From Devosia sp. Root685 (lineage in GTDB: Bacteria > Pseudomonadota > Alphaproteobacteria > Rhizobiales > Devosiaceae), in NCBI RefSeq assembly GCF_001427875.1, contig NZ_LMHK01000004.1, forward strand, positions 1-59,474: a DNA stretch of 59,474 nt, in the 5' to 3' direction. The notes under the pieces were generated by a model. The model made no database searches and was not told the DNA's origin. It saw only the letters and a program-made list of their open reading frames with translations. Shown in pieces: positions 48,049 to 56,834 of the stretch. Within the stretch, counting starts at the first letter, position 1. The number at the start of each line of letters is the position of its first letter. The translations under genes were made by a program, and so were the position numbers.

Positions 48049-48572
48049 ACGATATCTCCCGCCGTCGTCGCCGGAAAATCCACGTCGAGCCCATTGGGCG
48101 GCATATAGACCCCGCCCCGCGCCGCATCGAGAAAGCGCCGGACCTGCAAGATGCCGTCAAGCGAACCCGAGACAATGAAGCTCAGCGGCGTCTGCCCGCC
48201 AAAGAGCGGCGCATCATGCGGCCCCTTGAGCCAGCCAAGCTGTTCCTGCGCATCGGCAAACAGCACGCCCAGCGCCTGATGCACCCCGAAAACAGCCGAA
48301 AGCCGCATCAGAGCATCGACATCGAGCGTTACCTCGCCCTGTTCGCGCGCCAATTTCATCCAGTTCTGATAGGTCGAGCGGCTCGGATAGCCCAGCACCA
48401 GCCGGCGCTGCTCTTCATTGAGCCCCCAAAGATCGGCGATGGCTGCAAAAGTGCGCAGCGCCGGCGCGCTCAACCGCCGCCTATTGCCCGGCTCGAACCG
48501 TTCAACACCGAGAACCTGCGCCTGACCAGCAAATCCCGCCTGCGGCGCTTCACCAAAGCCAAACATGGACAT
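48039..48572 (-). CDS. Xre/MbcA/ParS-type antitoxin (DUF2384)
   Basis: A 177-residue antitoxin. The helix-turn-helix region (LSAPALRTFAAIADLW, then LGYPSRSTYQNWMK) is followed by the MbcA/ParS/Xre toxin-binding part with LFGGQTPLSFIVSGSLDGILQVRRF, which caps the active site of RES toxins. The ATG at 48572 has AAGGAG 6 bases upstream; an upstream ATG at 48593 would place this signal inside the coding region. The promoter at 48597-48632 carries a repeated TTTAGACA, likely the autoregulatory site. Confidence 0.9.
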   Translation of the reverse strand: MSMFGFGEAPQAGFAGQAQVLGVERFEPGNRRRLSAPALRTFAAIADLWGLNEEQRRLVLGYPSRSTYQNWMKLAREQGEVTLDVDALMRLSAVFGVHQALGVLFADAQEQLGWLKGPHDAPLFGGQTPLSFIVSGSLDGILQVRRFLDAARGGVYMPPNGLDVDFPATTAGDIVWR

Positions 48573-48596
48573 CTCAATCTCCTTCGGGATCAAGAT

Positions 48597-48632
48597 TGTC
48601 CATATTTAGACATTTGTCAAGTTTTAGACAAA
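48597..48632 (-). promoter_or_regulatory. Promoter and candidate operator of the antitoxin-toxin pair
   Basis: On the minus strand TTGTCT (complement of 48626-48631) and TAAATA (complement of 48603-48608) form -35 and -10 boxes with 17 bases between. On the plus strand TTTAGACA occurs at 48605-48612 and 48623-48630, an 18-base offset, overlapping both boxes. It lies directly behind the livM stop. A second possible -35 is TTGACA. Confidence 0.6.
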
Positions 48633-49922
48633 TCAGCTTTCGCGTTTGACCACTTCGGGGATAAGACCCCGCGGCGCAAATCGCAGCGCAATGGTGATGA
48701 CGAGACCGAGCACGAAGACGCGCATCTGCGCCGAACGCGCCTCGATTTCCGGGATCGCGCCCCAGCCGAATTGCGTCGACCAGGTGCTGACAAATTCGAA
48801 CACCGCTTTGGAGAGCGGCTCGGACACCACCCAGATCAGCCAGAGCAGCACCGCGCCGAACAGCGCACCCCAATTATTGCCCGCGCCCCCCACGATCACC
48901 ATGACCCAGATGAGGAAGGTGTGGTTGATCGGCTGATAGCTCGAGGGATCGAAAATCTGCACGAAGCTGACCAGCATAGCGCCGCCAATGCCCATCAGCA
49001 CCGAGCCGAAGACAAAGATCTCCAGCTGGCGGGCGGTAACGTTCTTGCCCATGGATGTCGCGGCAATGTGGTTGTCGCGGATAGCCCGCATCATGCGGCC
49101 CCAGGGCCCGGCATAGGCGCGCGAAATCAGCCACAGCACGACGCCAAGGACGACGAGGGCGAGCAGCAGATAAAGCGCGCGCGCCGTCAGCAGGGATTCC
49201 GAGATGCTCGTGCCACCGGCCTGCAATTGCTGCGGCAGGGGCGTCGGCCACGGGATCGGCGAGACGGTCAGCGTGCCGCGCGTCAGCCAGTCCATATTCT
49301 TGATCAGCGCGCGGATGATTTCGGAAATGCCGATCGTGGCAATGGCGAGATAGTCGGTCCGGAGGCCCAGACAGATTTTGCCGACGACATAGGCGATACC
49401 AGCCGCCAGAACGCCGCCAAAGATCCAGCCCAGGATCGGGTGGCCGCCAAGGCCGCCAACCCAGCCACCACCGGCCGCCGATTCGATATAGGCCGCGGCC
49501 GGATCGAGCTGGCTACGATAAAGCACATAGGCGACGAACCAGGCGAGGACGGTCAACGCCGCCTTCCACTTGCCGGTAATCCCGATACGATCGGCCTTGC
49601 GTGCGCCCAGAACCAACAGCGCGCCGATGGCAAAGGCGAACAGCGCCTTGCCCAGCATGGCCGGGCCTTCGCCACCCCAGAAGACGGGATTGACCGGATA
49701 GGAAATGAAGGTGACGGCCGCGCCGCCGACCATCAAAAAGCCCATGATGCCGAAATTGAACAGCCCGCCATAGCCCCATTGGATATTGAGGCCGAGCGCG
49801 ATCAGCGCATAGGCGGCGGCTTCAACGAGGCGCGACGAGGTGAAAGGCGCGCCCATCACCCAGCCCATGAGCAGGATCAGAACGAACAGGCCGCCGAAAA
49901 GCGTCAGGGAACGCTGGATCAT
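48633..49922 (-). CDS. livM: Branched-chain amino-acid ABC transporter permease LivM
   Basis: A 429-residue inner-membrane permease with about ten hydrophobic segments. Family marks are NIQWGYGGLFNFGIMGF, LRTDYLAIATIGISEIIR (the ATPase-coupling loop), and MVIVGGAGNNWGALFGA. Residues of about 75-165 form a longer region than usual between the first and later helices. It overlaps livH by 4 bases. It is the last gene of livGFHM, and the antitoxin promoter starts right after its stop. Confidence 0.95.
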   Translation of the reverse strand: MIQRSLTLFGGLFVLILLMGWVMGAPFTSSRLVEAAAYALIALGLNIQWGYGGLFNFGIMGFLMVGGAAVTFISYPVNPVFWGGEGPAMLGKALFAFAIGALLVLGARKADRIGITGKWKAALTVLAWFVAYVLYRSQLDPAAAYIESAAGGGWVGGLGGHPILGWIFGGVLAAGIAYVVGKICLGLRTDYLAIATIGISEIIRALIKNMDWLTRGTLTVSPIPWPTPLPQQLQAGGTSISESLLTARALYLLLALVVLGVVLWLISRAYAGPWGRMMRAIRDNHIAATSMGKNVTARQLEIFVFGSVLMGIGGAMLVSFVQIFDPSSYQPINHTFLIWVMVIVGGAGNNWGALFGAVLLWLIWVVSEPLSKAVFEFVSTWSTQFGWGAIPEIEARSAQMRVFVLGLVITIALRFAPRGLIPEVVKRES

Positions 49923-50923
49923 GACGAGGCTCCCTTGAAGATACCGGTCGGTCGCACGAGCAGCGTCACGACAAGAATGAGGAAGGCGACGGTGAGCTTA
50001 TATTCGGTCGGCACCAGCGCCAGCGTCGCCGGCAATTGCATCCAATCCGGCAGGATCGCATTGAGTGGCCTGAGCAGCATGGTCCAGTTGAACACAGCCA
50101 GCGTTTCGGCAAAGCCAATAAGAAGGCCCCCGGCAATGGCGCCATAGGCCTGGCCCAGTCCGCCGACGATGGCGGCCGCAAAGATCGGCAGGATGATGTT
50201 GAACGCGAGGTCCGGCTTCAGCGTCACGTCGAGTGCCAGCATGGTCCCAGCCATGCAGGCAAGTGCCCCAGCAATGACCCAGGTCACGCGCACGACGAGC
50301 GCGGTATTGATCCCCGAAACCTGCGCCAGATCGGCATTGTCGGCCATGGCGCGCATGGCCTTGCCGAGCCGCGAACGGGTCAGGAAGAAGTGCAGCGCCA
50401 AGACCGAAACGAAGGTGACAAGGATCATCAGCACCTGCGGCTCGGTAATGACCAGCGGCCTTGTGGAGCCGATCCCGGTCATGTCGAAGCGGAACACTTC
50501 CTTGGGCTCATGCTCGAAGAACGAATAGGAACCGGCGCCGAAAAACAGGCGAATGAGACCCTGGATCATCAGCGTCACGCCAATGGAAGCGATCAAGAGC
50601 GTCACCGGCTTAGCGCCACGCTTGCGGAGCGGGGCATAAAACCCCTTGTCGATCCCGAGCGCCAGAATGGCCGCCAGTACCATGGCGATGGGCAGAACGA
50701 CGAAACCGGTCGGGATCGGGGTGACGATGCCCCAGGCCGCAAAGGCGGAAGCGAGAAGAAACGCGATAAATGCCCCGCCCGTCATTAGCTCCGAGTGAGC
50801 AAAATGCGCGAAGCGCAAAATACCGAAAATCAGCGTGATGCCGATGGCGCCCAGCGCATAAATGCAGCCGAGCACGAGACCGGAAATGATCACCTGATTG
50901 GTGAAGAAAATGAGTTCGGTCAC
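49919..50923 (-). CDS. livH: Branched-chain amino-acid ABC transporter permease LivH
   Basis: A 334-residue inner-membrane permease with about eight hydrophobic segments. It shows GLVLGCIYALGAIGITLIFG at the start, MRAMADNADLAQVSGIN (coupling loop), and AAIVGGLGQAYGAIAGG. It pairs with LivM. The start is GTG at 50923, 3 bases after the livF stop. Confidence 0.96.
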   Translation of the reverse strand: MTELIFFTNQVIISGLVLGCIYALGAIGITLIFGILRFAHFAHSELMTGGAFIAFLLASAFAAWGIVTPIPTGFVVLPIAMVLAAILALGIDKGFYAPLRKRGAKPVTLLIASIGVTLMIQGLIRLFFGAGSYSFFEHEPKEVFRFDMTGIGSTRPLVITEPQVLMILVTFVSVLALHFFLTRSRLGKAMRAMADNADLAQVSGINTALVVRVTWVIAGALACMAGTMLALDVTLKPDLAFNIILPIFAAAIVGGLGQAYGAIAGGLLIGFAETLAVFNWTMLLRPLNAILPDWMQLPATLALVPTEYKLTVAFLILVVTLLVRPTGIFKGASS

Positions 50924-50926
50924 GGC

Positions 50927-51631
50927 TTAGCCCCCGAGGAAAGACTTGGCGACGTCCGGGTCGGCGATCAGCTCCGCCCCGGTGCCGGTGAAGCGGTTCT
51001 GCCCGCTGGCAAGCACGAAACCCTTGGAGGCAAAGGCCAGGGCCTGCCGTGCATTCTGCTCGACCATGAGAATGCCGACGCCTTCCTTGTTGACGCGTTG
51101 GATGGTCTCAAAGATTTCGATGACATAGCGCGGCGAAAGACCGGCCGACGGCTCGTCCAACATAAGAAGCGTCGGCTTGCTCATCAGCGCGCGGCCCATG
51201 GCCACCATCTGCCGCTGACCGCCCGAAAGCTCGCCCGCCGGCTGCCGGCGCTTTTCCGCAAGCACCGGGAACATCTCGTAGACCCATTCCATGGTGCTGG
51301 AAAAATCGTCGGTACGGGTGAACGCGCCCATTTCGAGGTTTTCCTCGACCGACATCGAGGTAAAGACGTTCTTTTCCTGTGGCACAAAGCTCAGCCCCTT
51401 AGGCACGAGCTTGTCGGGCAGCGAATTGGCGACATTCTCGCCGCCGAATTCAATCGTGCCGCCGGTGACTTTCAGAAGGCCAAAAATGGCCTTCAGCGTC
51501 GTCGATTTTCCAGCACCATTAGGGCCGACAATAACGCCGATATCCGTCTTCTCGATAGCGATGTTGACGCCATTGAGGATCGGCGCGCCACCATAGCCAC
51601 CGACCACATGCTTGAGTTCAATCAGGGGCAT
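50927..51631 (-). CDS. livF: Branched-chain amino-acid ABC transporter ATPase LivF
   Basis: A 234-residue ABC ATPase with Walker A GPNGAGKSTTLK, signature LSGGQRQMVAMGRAL and Walker B LLMLDEPSAGLSP. The Q-loop and the FVPQEKNVFTSMSVEEN region are usual for LivF. Its start codon overlaps the livG stop by one base (TAATG), so the two ATPases are made together. Confidence 0.96.
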   Translation of the reverse strand: MPLIELKHVVGGYGGAPILNGVNIAIEKTDIGVIVGPNGAGKSTTLKAIFGLLKVTGGTIEFGGENVANSLPDKLVPKGLSFVPQEKNVFTSMSVEENLEMGAFTRTDDFSSTMEWVYEMFPVLAEKRRQPAGELSGGQRQMVAMGRALMSKPTLLMLDEPSAGLSPRYVIEIFETIQRVNKEGVGILMVEQNARQALAFASKGFVLASGQNRFTGTGAELIADPDVAKSFLGG

Positions 51632-52416
51632 TAAGCAACCACCTCGGCAGGCGAGCCGAAATAGGCTTCGACGATTTGCGGATTGGCGCGGATTTCGGCC
51701 ATCGGGCCTTCGGCGATCTTTTCGCCTTGCGCCATGACGATGACGGGATCGCAGAGCCGGCCGATCAGGTCCATGTCATGCTCGATGACAAAGAACGTAT
51801 AGCCAAGCTCGCGATTCATGCGCTCAATGTTCGAGGCTAGATCATTGAGAAGGCTCTTGTTCACGCCGGCGGCCACCTCATCGAGCAGCACGACCTTGGC
51901 ATCGACCATCATGGTGCGGCCGAGTTCAAGCAGCTTCTTCTGCCCACCGGAGAGGTTCCCCGCCAACTCGTTGCGCACATGGCCCAGTTTCAAGAAGTCG
52001 ATGACATCGAGCGCCTTCTTGCGCACCTCGGTCTCGCGGCTTTTGACGAGCCCCGGCCGGAACCACGTCGAAACCAGATGTTCGCCCGGCTGGTCGCCCG
52101 GGACCATCATCAGGTTTTCGAGCGCCGTCATCTGGCTGAATTCGTGCGCGATCTGAAAGGTGCGCAACATGCCGATGCGGAAAAGCTGATAGGGCTTCAT
52201 ACCAGTGACATCGGCGCCATCGAAGATGACCTGGCCGCTATCGGGCGTGATATTGCCCGCGACCATGTTGAACAGGGTCGACTTGCCAGCCCCATTGGGC
52301 CCGATGAGCCCGGTGATCGATCCGCGCTGGACCGAGAGCGAGCAATTGTTGACGGCCAACAGGCCGCCAAATCTTTTAGAGACGTTGCGAACGTCTATAA
52401 CCAAATCGGTGGTCAC
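51631..52416 (-). CDS. livG: Branched-chain amino-acid ABC transporter ATPase LivG
   Basis: A 261-residue ABC ATPase with Walker A GPNGAGKSTLFN, signature LSGGQKKLLELGR, Walker B VVLLDEVAAGVN and the LivG-type tail GPMAEIRANPQIVEAYFG. The frame is open to 52485, but the GTG at 52416 has GGGGCGG upstream and directly precedes the first strand. It is the first gene of livGFHM. Walker B shows VAAG in place of the common PxxG, a frequent variant in LivG. Confidence 0.95.
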   Translation of the reverse strand: MTTDLVIDVRNVSKRFGGLLAVNNCSLSVQRGSITGLIGPNGAGKSTLFNMVAGNITPDSGQVIFDGADVTGMKPYQLFRIGMLRTFQIAHEFSQMTALENLMMVPGDQPGEHLVSTWFRPGLVKSRETEVRKKALDVIDFLKLGHVRNELAGNLSGGQKKLLELGRTMMVDAKVVLLDEVAAGVNKSLLNDLASNIERMNRELGYTFFVIEHDMDLIGRLCDPVIVMAQGEKIAEGPMAEIRANPQIVEAYFGSPAEVVA

Positions 52417-52528
52417 TAACCGCCCCGAATTTCCTGAATGCCATGCCGCCCGGTTAATCCAGGCAATTTTGGGGCATCTGCTCACAAGCAGGGGATGTGG
52501 TCAACTTCACCGCGTGTCCTATCAGGAC

Positions 52529-52588
52529 AAAATCGCGCCAGTGGCGCGATTTTAGCGGCGAAGGCCATGAGAGCTGCGCTCGAATGGC
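52529..52588. repeat. Two-hairpin repeat, copy 2
   Basis: A palindrome (AAAATCGCGCCA, G, TGGCGCGATTTT; 52529-52553) is followed by the conserved 35-base tail with AAGGCCATGAGAGCT and a GAGC-TGC-GCTC hairpin. Compared with copy 1, 5 of 12 stem positions differ and each change is matched on the other arm. It lies between livG and mgsA, 13 bases from the mgsA stop. A further short hairpin (GTCCT-ATC-AGGAC) precedes it. Confidence 0.7.
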
Positions 52589-52601
52589 TGGGCGCAGAGG
52601 C

Positions 52602-52964
52602 TTAGACGGCCGCGAGAACGGCGTCGGCCGTCGAGCGGTTATTGGCCAGCGGCACATCATAAAGCGTCGCCAACCGCGTCAGCGCCTTCACATCGACATC
52701 ATGGGGCTGGGCGGAAAGCGGATCGATGAAAAAGATCAGCACATCAAGCCGGCCTTCGCAGATCATCGCCCCAAGCTGTTGGTCGCCACCCAAAGGCCCG
52801 CTTTTGAGCAGCGCCACGTCAAGCCCTGTCGCCGCCATGATCCGGCTGCCGGTCGTTCCCGTGCCCCAGAGCTCGTGCAGGACCAGCTTATGCCGATGCC
52901 GTTCGGCCCAGGCACAAAGGTCATCCTTCTTGTCGTCATGCGCCACAAGCCCGATGCGCGCCAT
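52602..52964 (-). CDS. mgsA: Methylglyoxal synthase
   Basis: A 120-residue methylglyoxal synthase, which turns dihydroxyacetone phosphate into methylglyoxal as a bypass when phosphate is short or sugar phosphates build up. His9 lies in LVAHDDKK, the phosphate-binding GTGTTG follows, and the catalytic Asp61 lies in SGPLGGDQQLG. The final His is in SAQPHDVDV. The frame extends to 53030, but the ATG at 52964 has AAGGAG 6 bases upstream and gives the normal start. It is downstream of a terminator that ends the chemoreceptor transcript. Confidence 0.95.
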   Translation of the reverse strand: MARIGLVAHDDKKDDLCAWAERHRHKLVLHELWGTGTTGSRIMAATGLDVALLKSGPLGGDQQLGAMICEGRLDVLIFFIDPLSAQPHDVDVKALTRLATLYDVPLANNRSTADAVLAAV

Positions 52965-52981
52965 GCGTGTCTCCTTAAATC

Positions 52982-53006
52982 GAAAAGCCGGGCCCAGGGC
53001 CCGGCT
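52982..53006 (-). terminator. Rho-independent terminator of the globin-coupled chemoreceptor gene
   Basis: A perfect 10-bp stem, AGCCGGGCCC/GGGCCCGGCT, around one base (52986-53006), followed on the minus strand by TTTTCG. It starts 9 bases past the receptor stop and just before mgsA. Confidence 0.75.
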
Positions 53007-53014
53007 CAAAACTA

Positions 53015-54637
53015 TCAGAACTCGTCCCAATCCTGCGCCAGGGCTGTATTGCCATGGCTCCTCGGCAAGGGCTTTGCCGCCGGTTTCGGCATGGCCTTGG
53101 GCCGAGTTGCCGAAACGGGCGCAGCAGCAGGCCGCTGATGGCCCTCGATACGGAACACATCGACGATCTTGTCGAGTTCGCTCGCCTGGGCTTCGGTCTG
53201 CTCGATGGCCGCATTGGTTTCTTCCACCAGCGCCGCATTGTGCTGGGTCATCTCGTCCATCTGCCGCACCGCCACGGTCACCTCTTCCAGGGCCGCGGAC
53301 TGGGTGCGATTGGCATGGGCAATGGTGTCGATCAGCGTGGCGCTTTCCTGCGCGCCGGCCAGAATGTCGAGCAGCACTTCGGCGGCGCGCGCCACTAATT
53401 GCGTGCCGCTGCGCACTTCGGCGGCCGATGTTTCGATCAGCGCTTTCACTTCCGAAGAAGCATTGGCGGCGCTCTGCGCCAGTCGCCGCACTTCTACGGC
53501 AACGACGGCAAAACCCTTGCCCGCTTCGCCCGCCCGCGCCGCCTCCACCGAAGCGTTCAGCGCCAGAAGGTTGGTCTGGAAAGCGATGTCATCGATCAGC
53601 CCGATGATGTTGGAAATCTTGGACGATGAGGTTTCGATGGCGCCCATGGCCCCATTGGCGGCCGTTATCGCCTCCCCGCCGGTCGTCGCGCTCTCGGCCA
53701 CGCTGCGCGCCTTGTCGCTGGCCGTCGCCGCGCGCCGGGCATTTTCCACCACCGCCGTCGACAGCTGCTCGATGGCCGCCGTCGTCTGTTCGATGGTTGC
53801 GGCCTGCCGGGTCGTGCGGTCGGCCAGGTCATTGGTGCCCGACAGAATCTCGCTCGTCGCCACCTTCATCTGGCGCGAGGTCTGCTGCAATTGCGCGACG
53901 ATGGCGCTGAGCCGTTCGGCCACCGCATTGGTATCGTGCTTGATCTGGTCAAATTCGGGTTCGAGATCGGCCGTCACGCGTGTCGTCAGGTCGCCGCGCG
54001 CTACGTCTTGCAGGACGGCGCCCGCCGCCGATACGGCGGCTTCAATCTTGGCTTTGGCCGCATCATCGGCCTTGCGCGCATCGTCATTGAGCTTTTCGAA
54101 ATAGGCCGAGACGCCGATATCGATGTCGAGCATGATTGCTTTGAGCACTGAAACCAGCGAGCCGGTCAGCACCTCGACATCCTTCATGATCTCCTTGGGG
54201 TCGCGCGGCACCAAGCGCCCAAAAGCCCCCTTGGTCGGGGCCAGGGCCGCCGTCATGTAATCCCTGATGATCCCCGTCACCAGCGTTTCGACGATGAGGC
54301 TATAGCCCCCGATATGCCAGCGCGGCTCGAGCCCGATCTGGGCGTGCCTGAGGCCGACCCGCGTGCTCGATTCGAAATAACTGGCATCGAGCTGGCCCGA
54401 AGCAATGGCGCCCCAGTGGCCGACCTGCTTGCTCTGGGCCCGGTTCATCTGTGCCTTGCCATCGAAAAAACGGGCCGCTGCCGGCACGGTGGCGATATGA
54501 CCGTAGAACCGTTCGAGGGCCGGCACGAGATGGGCTTCGATCAATGGCCTTATGCGTGCCAGGCGGGCCCGGGCCTCCTCGTCGAGTTGAACGAAATCCA
54601 GCCGCGACTGCAGCAACTCGTGAGAAGATTGAGACAT
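53015..54637 (-). CDS. Globin-coupled methyl-accepting chemotaxis protein (HemAT-like)
   Basis: A 540-residue soluble chemoreceptor with no membrane segment. Residues 1-170 form a protoglobin sensor with the haem-binding His98 in RVGLRHAQIGLEPRWHIGGY, as in HemAT oxygen sensors. A HAMP-like linker precedes the signalling domain, whose tip reads [20 protein letters not shown]. The C-terminus ends in DWDEF, an NWETF-like tether for adaptation enzymes. The ATG at 54637 is chosen over the longer frame to 54715 because AAAGG lies upstream and it opens the globin domain. It is one of four consecutive receptor genes, the only soluble globin one. Confidence 0.93.
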   Translation of the reverse strand: MSQSSHELLQSRLDFVQLDEEARARLARIRPLIEAHLVPALERFYGHIATVPAAARFFDGKAQMNRAQSKQVGHWGAIASGQLDASYFESSTRVGLRHAQIGLEPRWHIGGYSLIVETLVTGIIRDYMTAALAPTKGAFGRLVPRDPKEIMKDVEVLTGSLVSVLKAIMLDIDIGVSAYFEKLNDDARKADDAAKAKIEAAVSAAGAVLQDVARGDLTTRVTADLEPEFDQIKHDTNAVAERLSAIVAQLQQTSRQMKVATSEILSGTNDLADRTTRQAATIEQTTAAIEQLSTAVVENARRAATASDKARSVAESATTGGEAITAANGAMGAIETSSSKISNIIGLIDDIAFQTNLLALNASVEAARAGEAGKGFAVVAVEVRRLAQSAANASSEVKALIETSAAEVRSGTQLVARAAEVLLDILAGAQESATLIDTIAHANRTQSAALEEVTVAVRQMDEMTQHNAALVEETNAAIEQTEAQASELDKIVDVFRIEGHQRPAAAPVSATRPKAMPKPAAKPLPRSHGNTALAQDWDEF

Positions 54638-54787
54638 GACCGGCCTTTGACGCGCACAAGAGTGTGTTGGGCTTGAACCGCGGGCAAGTTCCAAATCTTG
54701 AACACGATCAACCACAGAACCCTATGGCGTTCTTGGTAAATTTCCGGTTTACCCAGTCGCGCCATGCCTACGAAAAAGGCAGCTTCA

Positions 54788-56488
54788 TCAAGCCGCGGAA
54801 CGCTCCTGCCGTGTGCTCCTTTGCTCCTGGCGAAAGACATCGACAATGCCGTCGAGCTTGTTTGCCTGGGCTTCGGTCTGCTCGATGGCCGCATTGGTTT
54901 CCTCGACCAGCGCCGCATTGTGCTGCGTCATTTCGTCCATCTGCCGCACGGCTGTCGCCACCTCATTAAGGGCGCTCGATTGCTCGCGGCTCGCCTTGGC
55001 CATGTCCCCGATCAACCCAAAGCTGTCCTCGGCCCCGCGCAGGATATCGTCGAGTTTTCGCGCCGCCTGGTCGACCAGCTGGGCGCCGGTGCGTACTTCG
55101 CCGGCGCTGGTTTCGATCAGTGCCTTGACGTCGGCCGAAGCCTGCGCCGCCGATTGCGCCAGCCGCCGGACTTCTACCGCGACCACCGCAAACCCCTTGC
55201 CCGCGTCCCCGGCCCGCGCCGCTTCGACCGAAGCGTTGAGCGCCAGGAGATTGGTCTGAAAGGCGATGTCGTCGATCAGCCCGATAATATTGGAAATCTT
55301 GCCCGAGGACGCTTCGATGGCTGCCATGGCCCCGGTCGCCTCCCCCATCACCGCGCCACCCTTGGTCGCGTCCTCGGCAAGGCTTCTTGCCTTGTCGCTG
55401 GCCGCCGCCGCCCGCTTGGCATTTTCAGCCACGGTCCCGGCCAGTTGTTCGACCGCGGCCGAGGTTTCCTCGATAGTCGCTGCCTGCCGCGTCGTGCGCT
55501 GTGACAGATCATTGGCACCGGCCAGGATTTCTGCCGTCGCAGTCTTCAACGATCCCGACGCATTGCGCAGCCCCCCGACAATGGTTTCGAGCTGGCTCAG
55601 CGACTGGTTGAACGCCTGCCGGAGCTGCTCATATTGCCCGGTAAAGCTGGTATCGATCCGACCGCCGAGATCGCCATTCGACATCCGCGCAAGGCTCTGC
55701 GTCAACAGTGCGATAATGCCCTCGGCGCGCTTGCGCTCGGAAATGTCGGTCGCGAATTTTACGACCTTCGTGACCTTGCCGGCAGCATCGAAAATCGGGT
55801 TGTAGGAGGCCTGAATCCATATCTCCTTGCCGCCTTTGCCAAAGCGCTGGAACTCGGCCGAAATATATTCGCCCGCTCCCAGCCGCTGCCAGAAGGACCG
55901 GTATTCCGCGCTCGCGGCAAAATCCTTGTCGCAGAACATGGAATGATGGCGCCCCACGATTTCCTCGAGCCGGTAGCCAAGGGTATCCAGAAAATTCTGG
56001 TTTGCCTCGATGACGGTGCCGTCCAGCGTGAAGGCGATGACCGCCTGGACACGGGAGATCGCCGCCACCTGCGCCGCATGGTCGGCCGCCACGCTCACCT
56101 GCTCGGTAATGTCGGTGGCAAACTTGATCACCTTTACCGGCTTGCCCGACTTGTCCAAGACCGGGTTGTAGCTGGCCTGGATCCAGATCTCGCGCCCGCC
56201 CTTGGCCAGCCGCCGATAGGCCGCCGATTGAAACGAACCGCGCCGCAGCTCGGCCCAGAAGTTTTTGTACTCTTCGCTTCCCGCGTAGGCGGGGTCGCAG
56301 AACATCGAATGGTGCTTGCCCACGATTTCTTCGAGGCGATACCCCATCGCGCCGAGAAAATTCTCGTTTGCCGTGATGATCTTCCCGTCGAGAGTGAATT
56401 CGATGACTGCCTGGCTACGCGATATGGCTGCGCACCTGGCCTCGAGATCGCGTATTAAAGCACCCTGCCCAAAGCCCAGCGCTCGCAT
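54788..56488 (-). CDS. Double-PAS methyl-accepting chemotaxis protein, soluble
   Basis: A 566-residue receptor without membrane segments. PAS domain 1 (about 20-125) and PAS domain 2 (about 145-250) share [11 protein letters not shown] and [11 protein letters not shown], and [10 protein letters not shown] occurs in both, so they arose by duplication. A linker and the usual signalling domain with [20 protein letters not shown] follow. The layout resembles BdlA/Aer-type PAS receptors for redox or energy cues. It ends in RQERSAA without the xWxxF tether present in its neighbours. The ATG has GAGG upstream. Confidence 0.93.
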   Translation of the reverse strand: MRALGFGQGALIRDLEARCAAISRSQAVIEFTLDGKIITANENFLGAMGYRLEEIVGKHHSMFCDPAYAGSEEYKNFWAELRRGSFQSAAYRRLAKGGREIWIQASYNPVLDKSGKPVKVIKFATDITEQVSVAADHAAQVAAISRVQAVIAFTLDGTVIEANQNFLDTLGYRLEEIVGRHHSMFCDKDFAASAEYRSFWQRLGAGEYISAEFQRFGKGGKEIWIQASYNPIFDAAGKVTKVVKFATDISERKRAEGIIALLTQSLARMSNGDLGGRIDTSFTGQYEQLRQAFNQSLSQLETIVGGLRNASGSLKTATAEILAGANDLSQRTTRQAATIEETSAAVEQLAGTVAENAKRAAAASDKARSLAEDATKGGAVMGEATGAMAAIEASSGKISNIIGLIDDIAFQTNLLALNASVEAARAGDAGKGFAVVAVEVRRLAQSAAQASADVKALIETSAGEVRTGAQLVDQAARKLDDILRGAEDSFGLIGDMAKASREQSSALNEVATAVRQMDEMTQHNAALVEETNAAIEQTEAQANKLDGIVDVFRQEQRSTRQERSAA

Positions 56489-56834
56489 GATTTTGGCCTC
56501 TTGTCCGGGGCGCCAGCCGCCTGCCGCCCTCCATACAAGGCTGCTCCCCGATGGTTACCAAAATCCTAATCGGCAAGTAAAAGACTTCCCATATTATGGA
56601 GCGGCGCCTGCAAAAAACACGCGTCATCTGTTAATATGAAAAGAAACATCAGCAAATAGAAAGACCAGATCTATGCAAAGACGCGTATTCGGGCCTGCAT
56701 TGTTCATTATTAAGTTCGGAATGAAGATGAATGCGGCTTCGTTGAAGGCCCTGTCCCGGAAATGACAAGGGGCGCCACTTTGGCGCCCCTTTGCTTCGCG
56801 CTCGGCGGACATGTCGTCCGCATCGCATTTGCGA
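56489..56834. other. Spacer between chemoreceptor genes
   Basis: About 345 bases, AT-richer than the surroundings around 56560-56740. It holds the terminator of the Cache receptor (56767-56791) and the promoter region of the double-PAS receptor. Nothing coding is supported. Confidence 0.5.
56767..56791 (-). terminator. Hairpin after the Cache chemoreceptor gene
   Basis: An 11-bp stem, AAGGGGCGCCA with TGGCGCCCCTT, around loop CTT. It lies 43 bases past the stop. The T tract on the minus strand is weak (TTGTCATT), so termination strength is uncertain. Confidence 0.65.
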
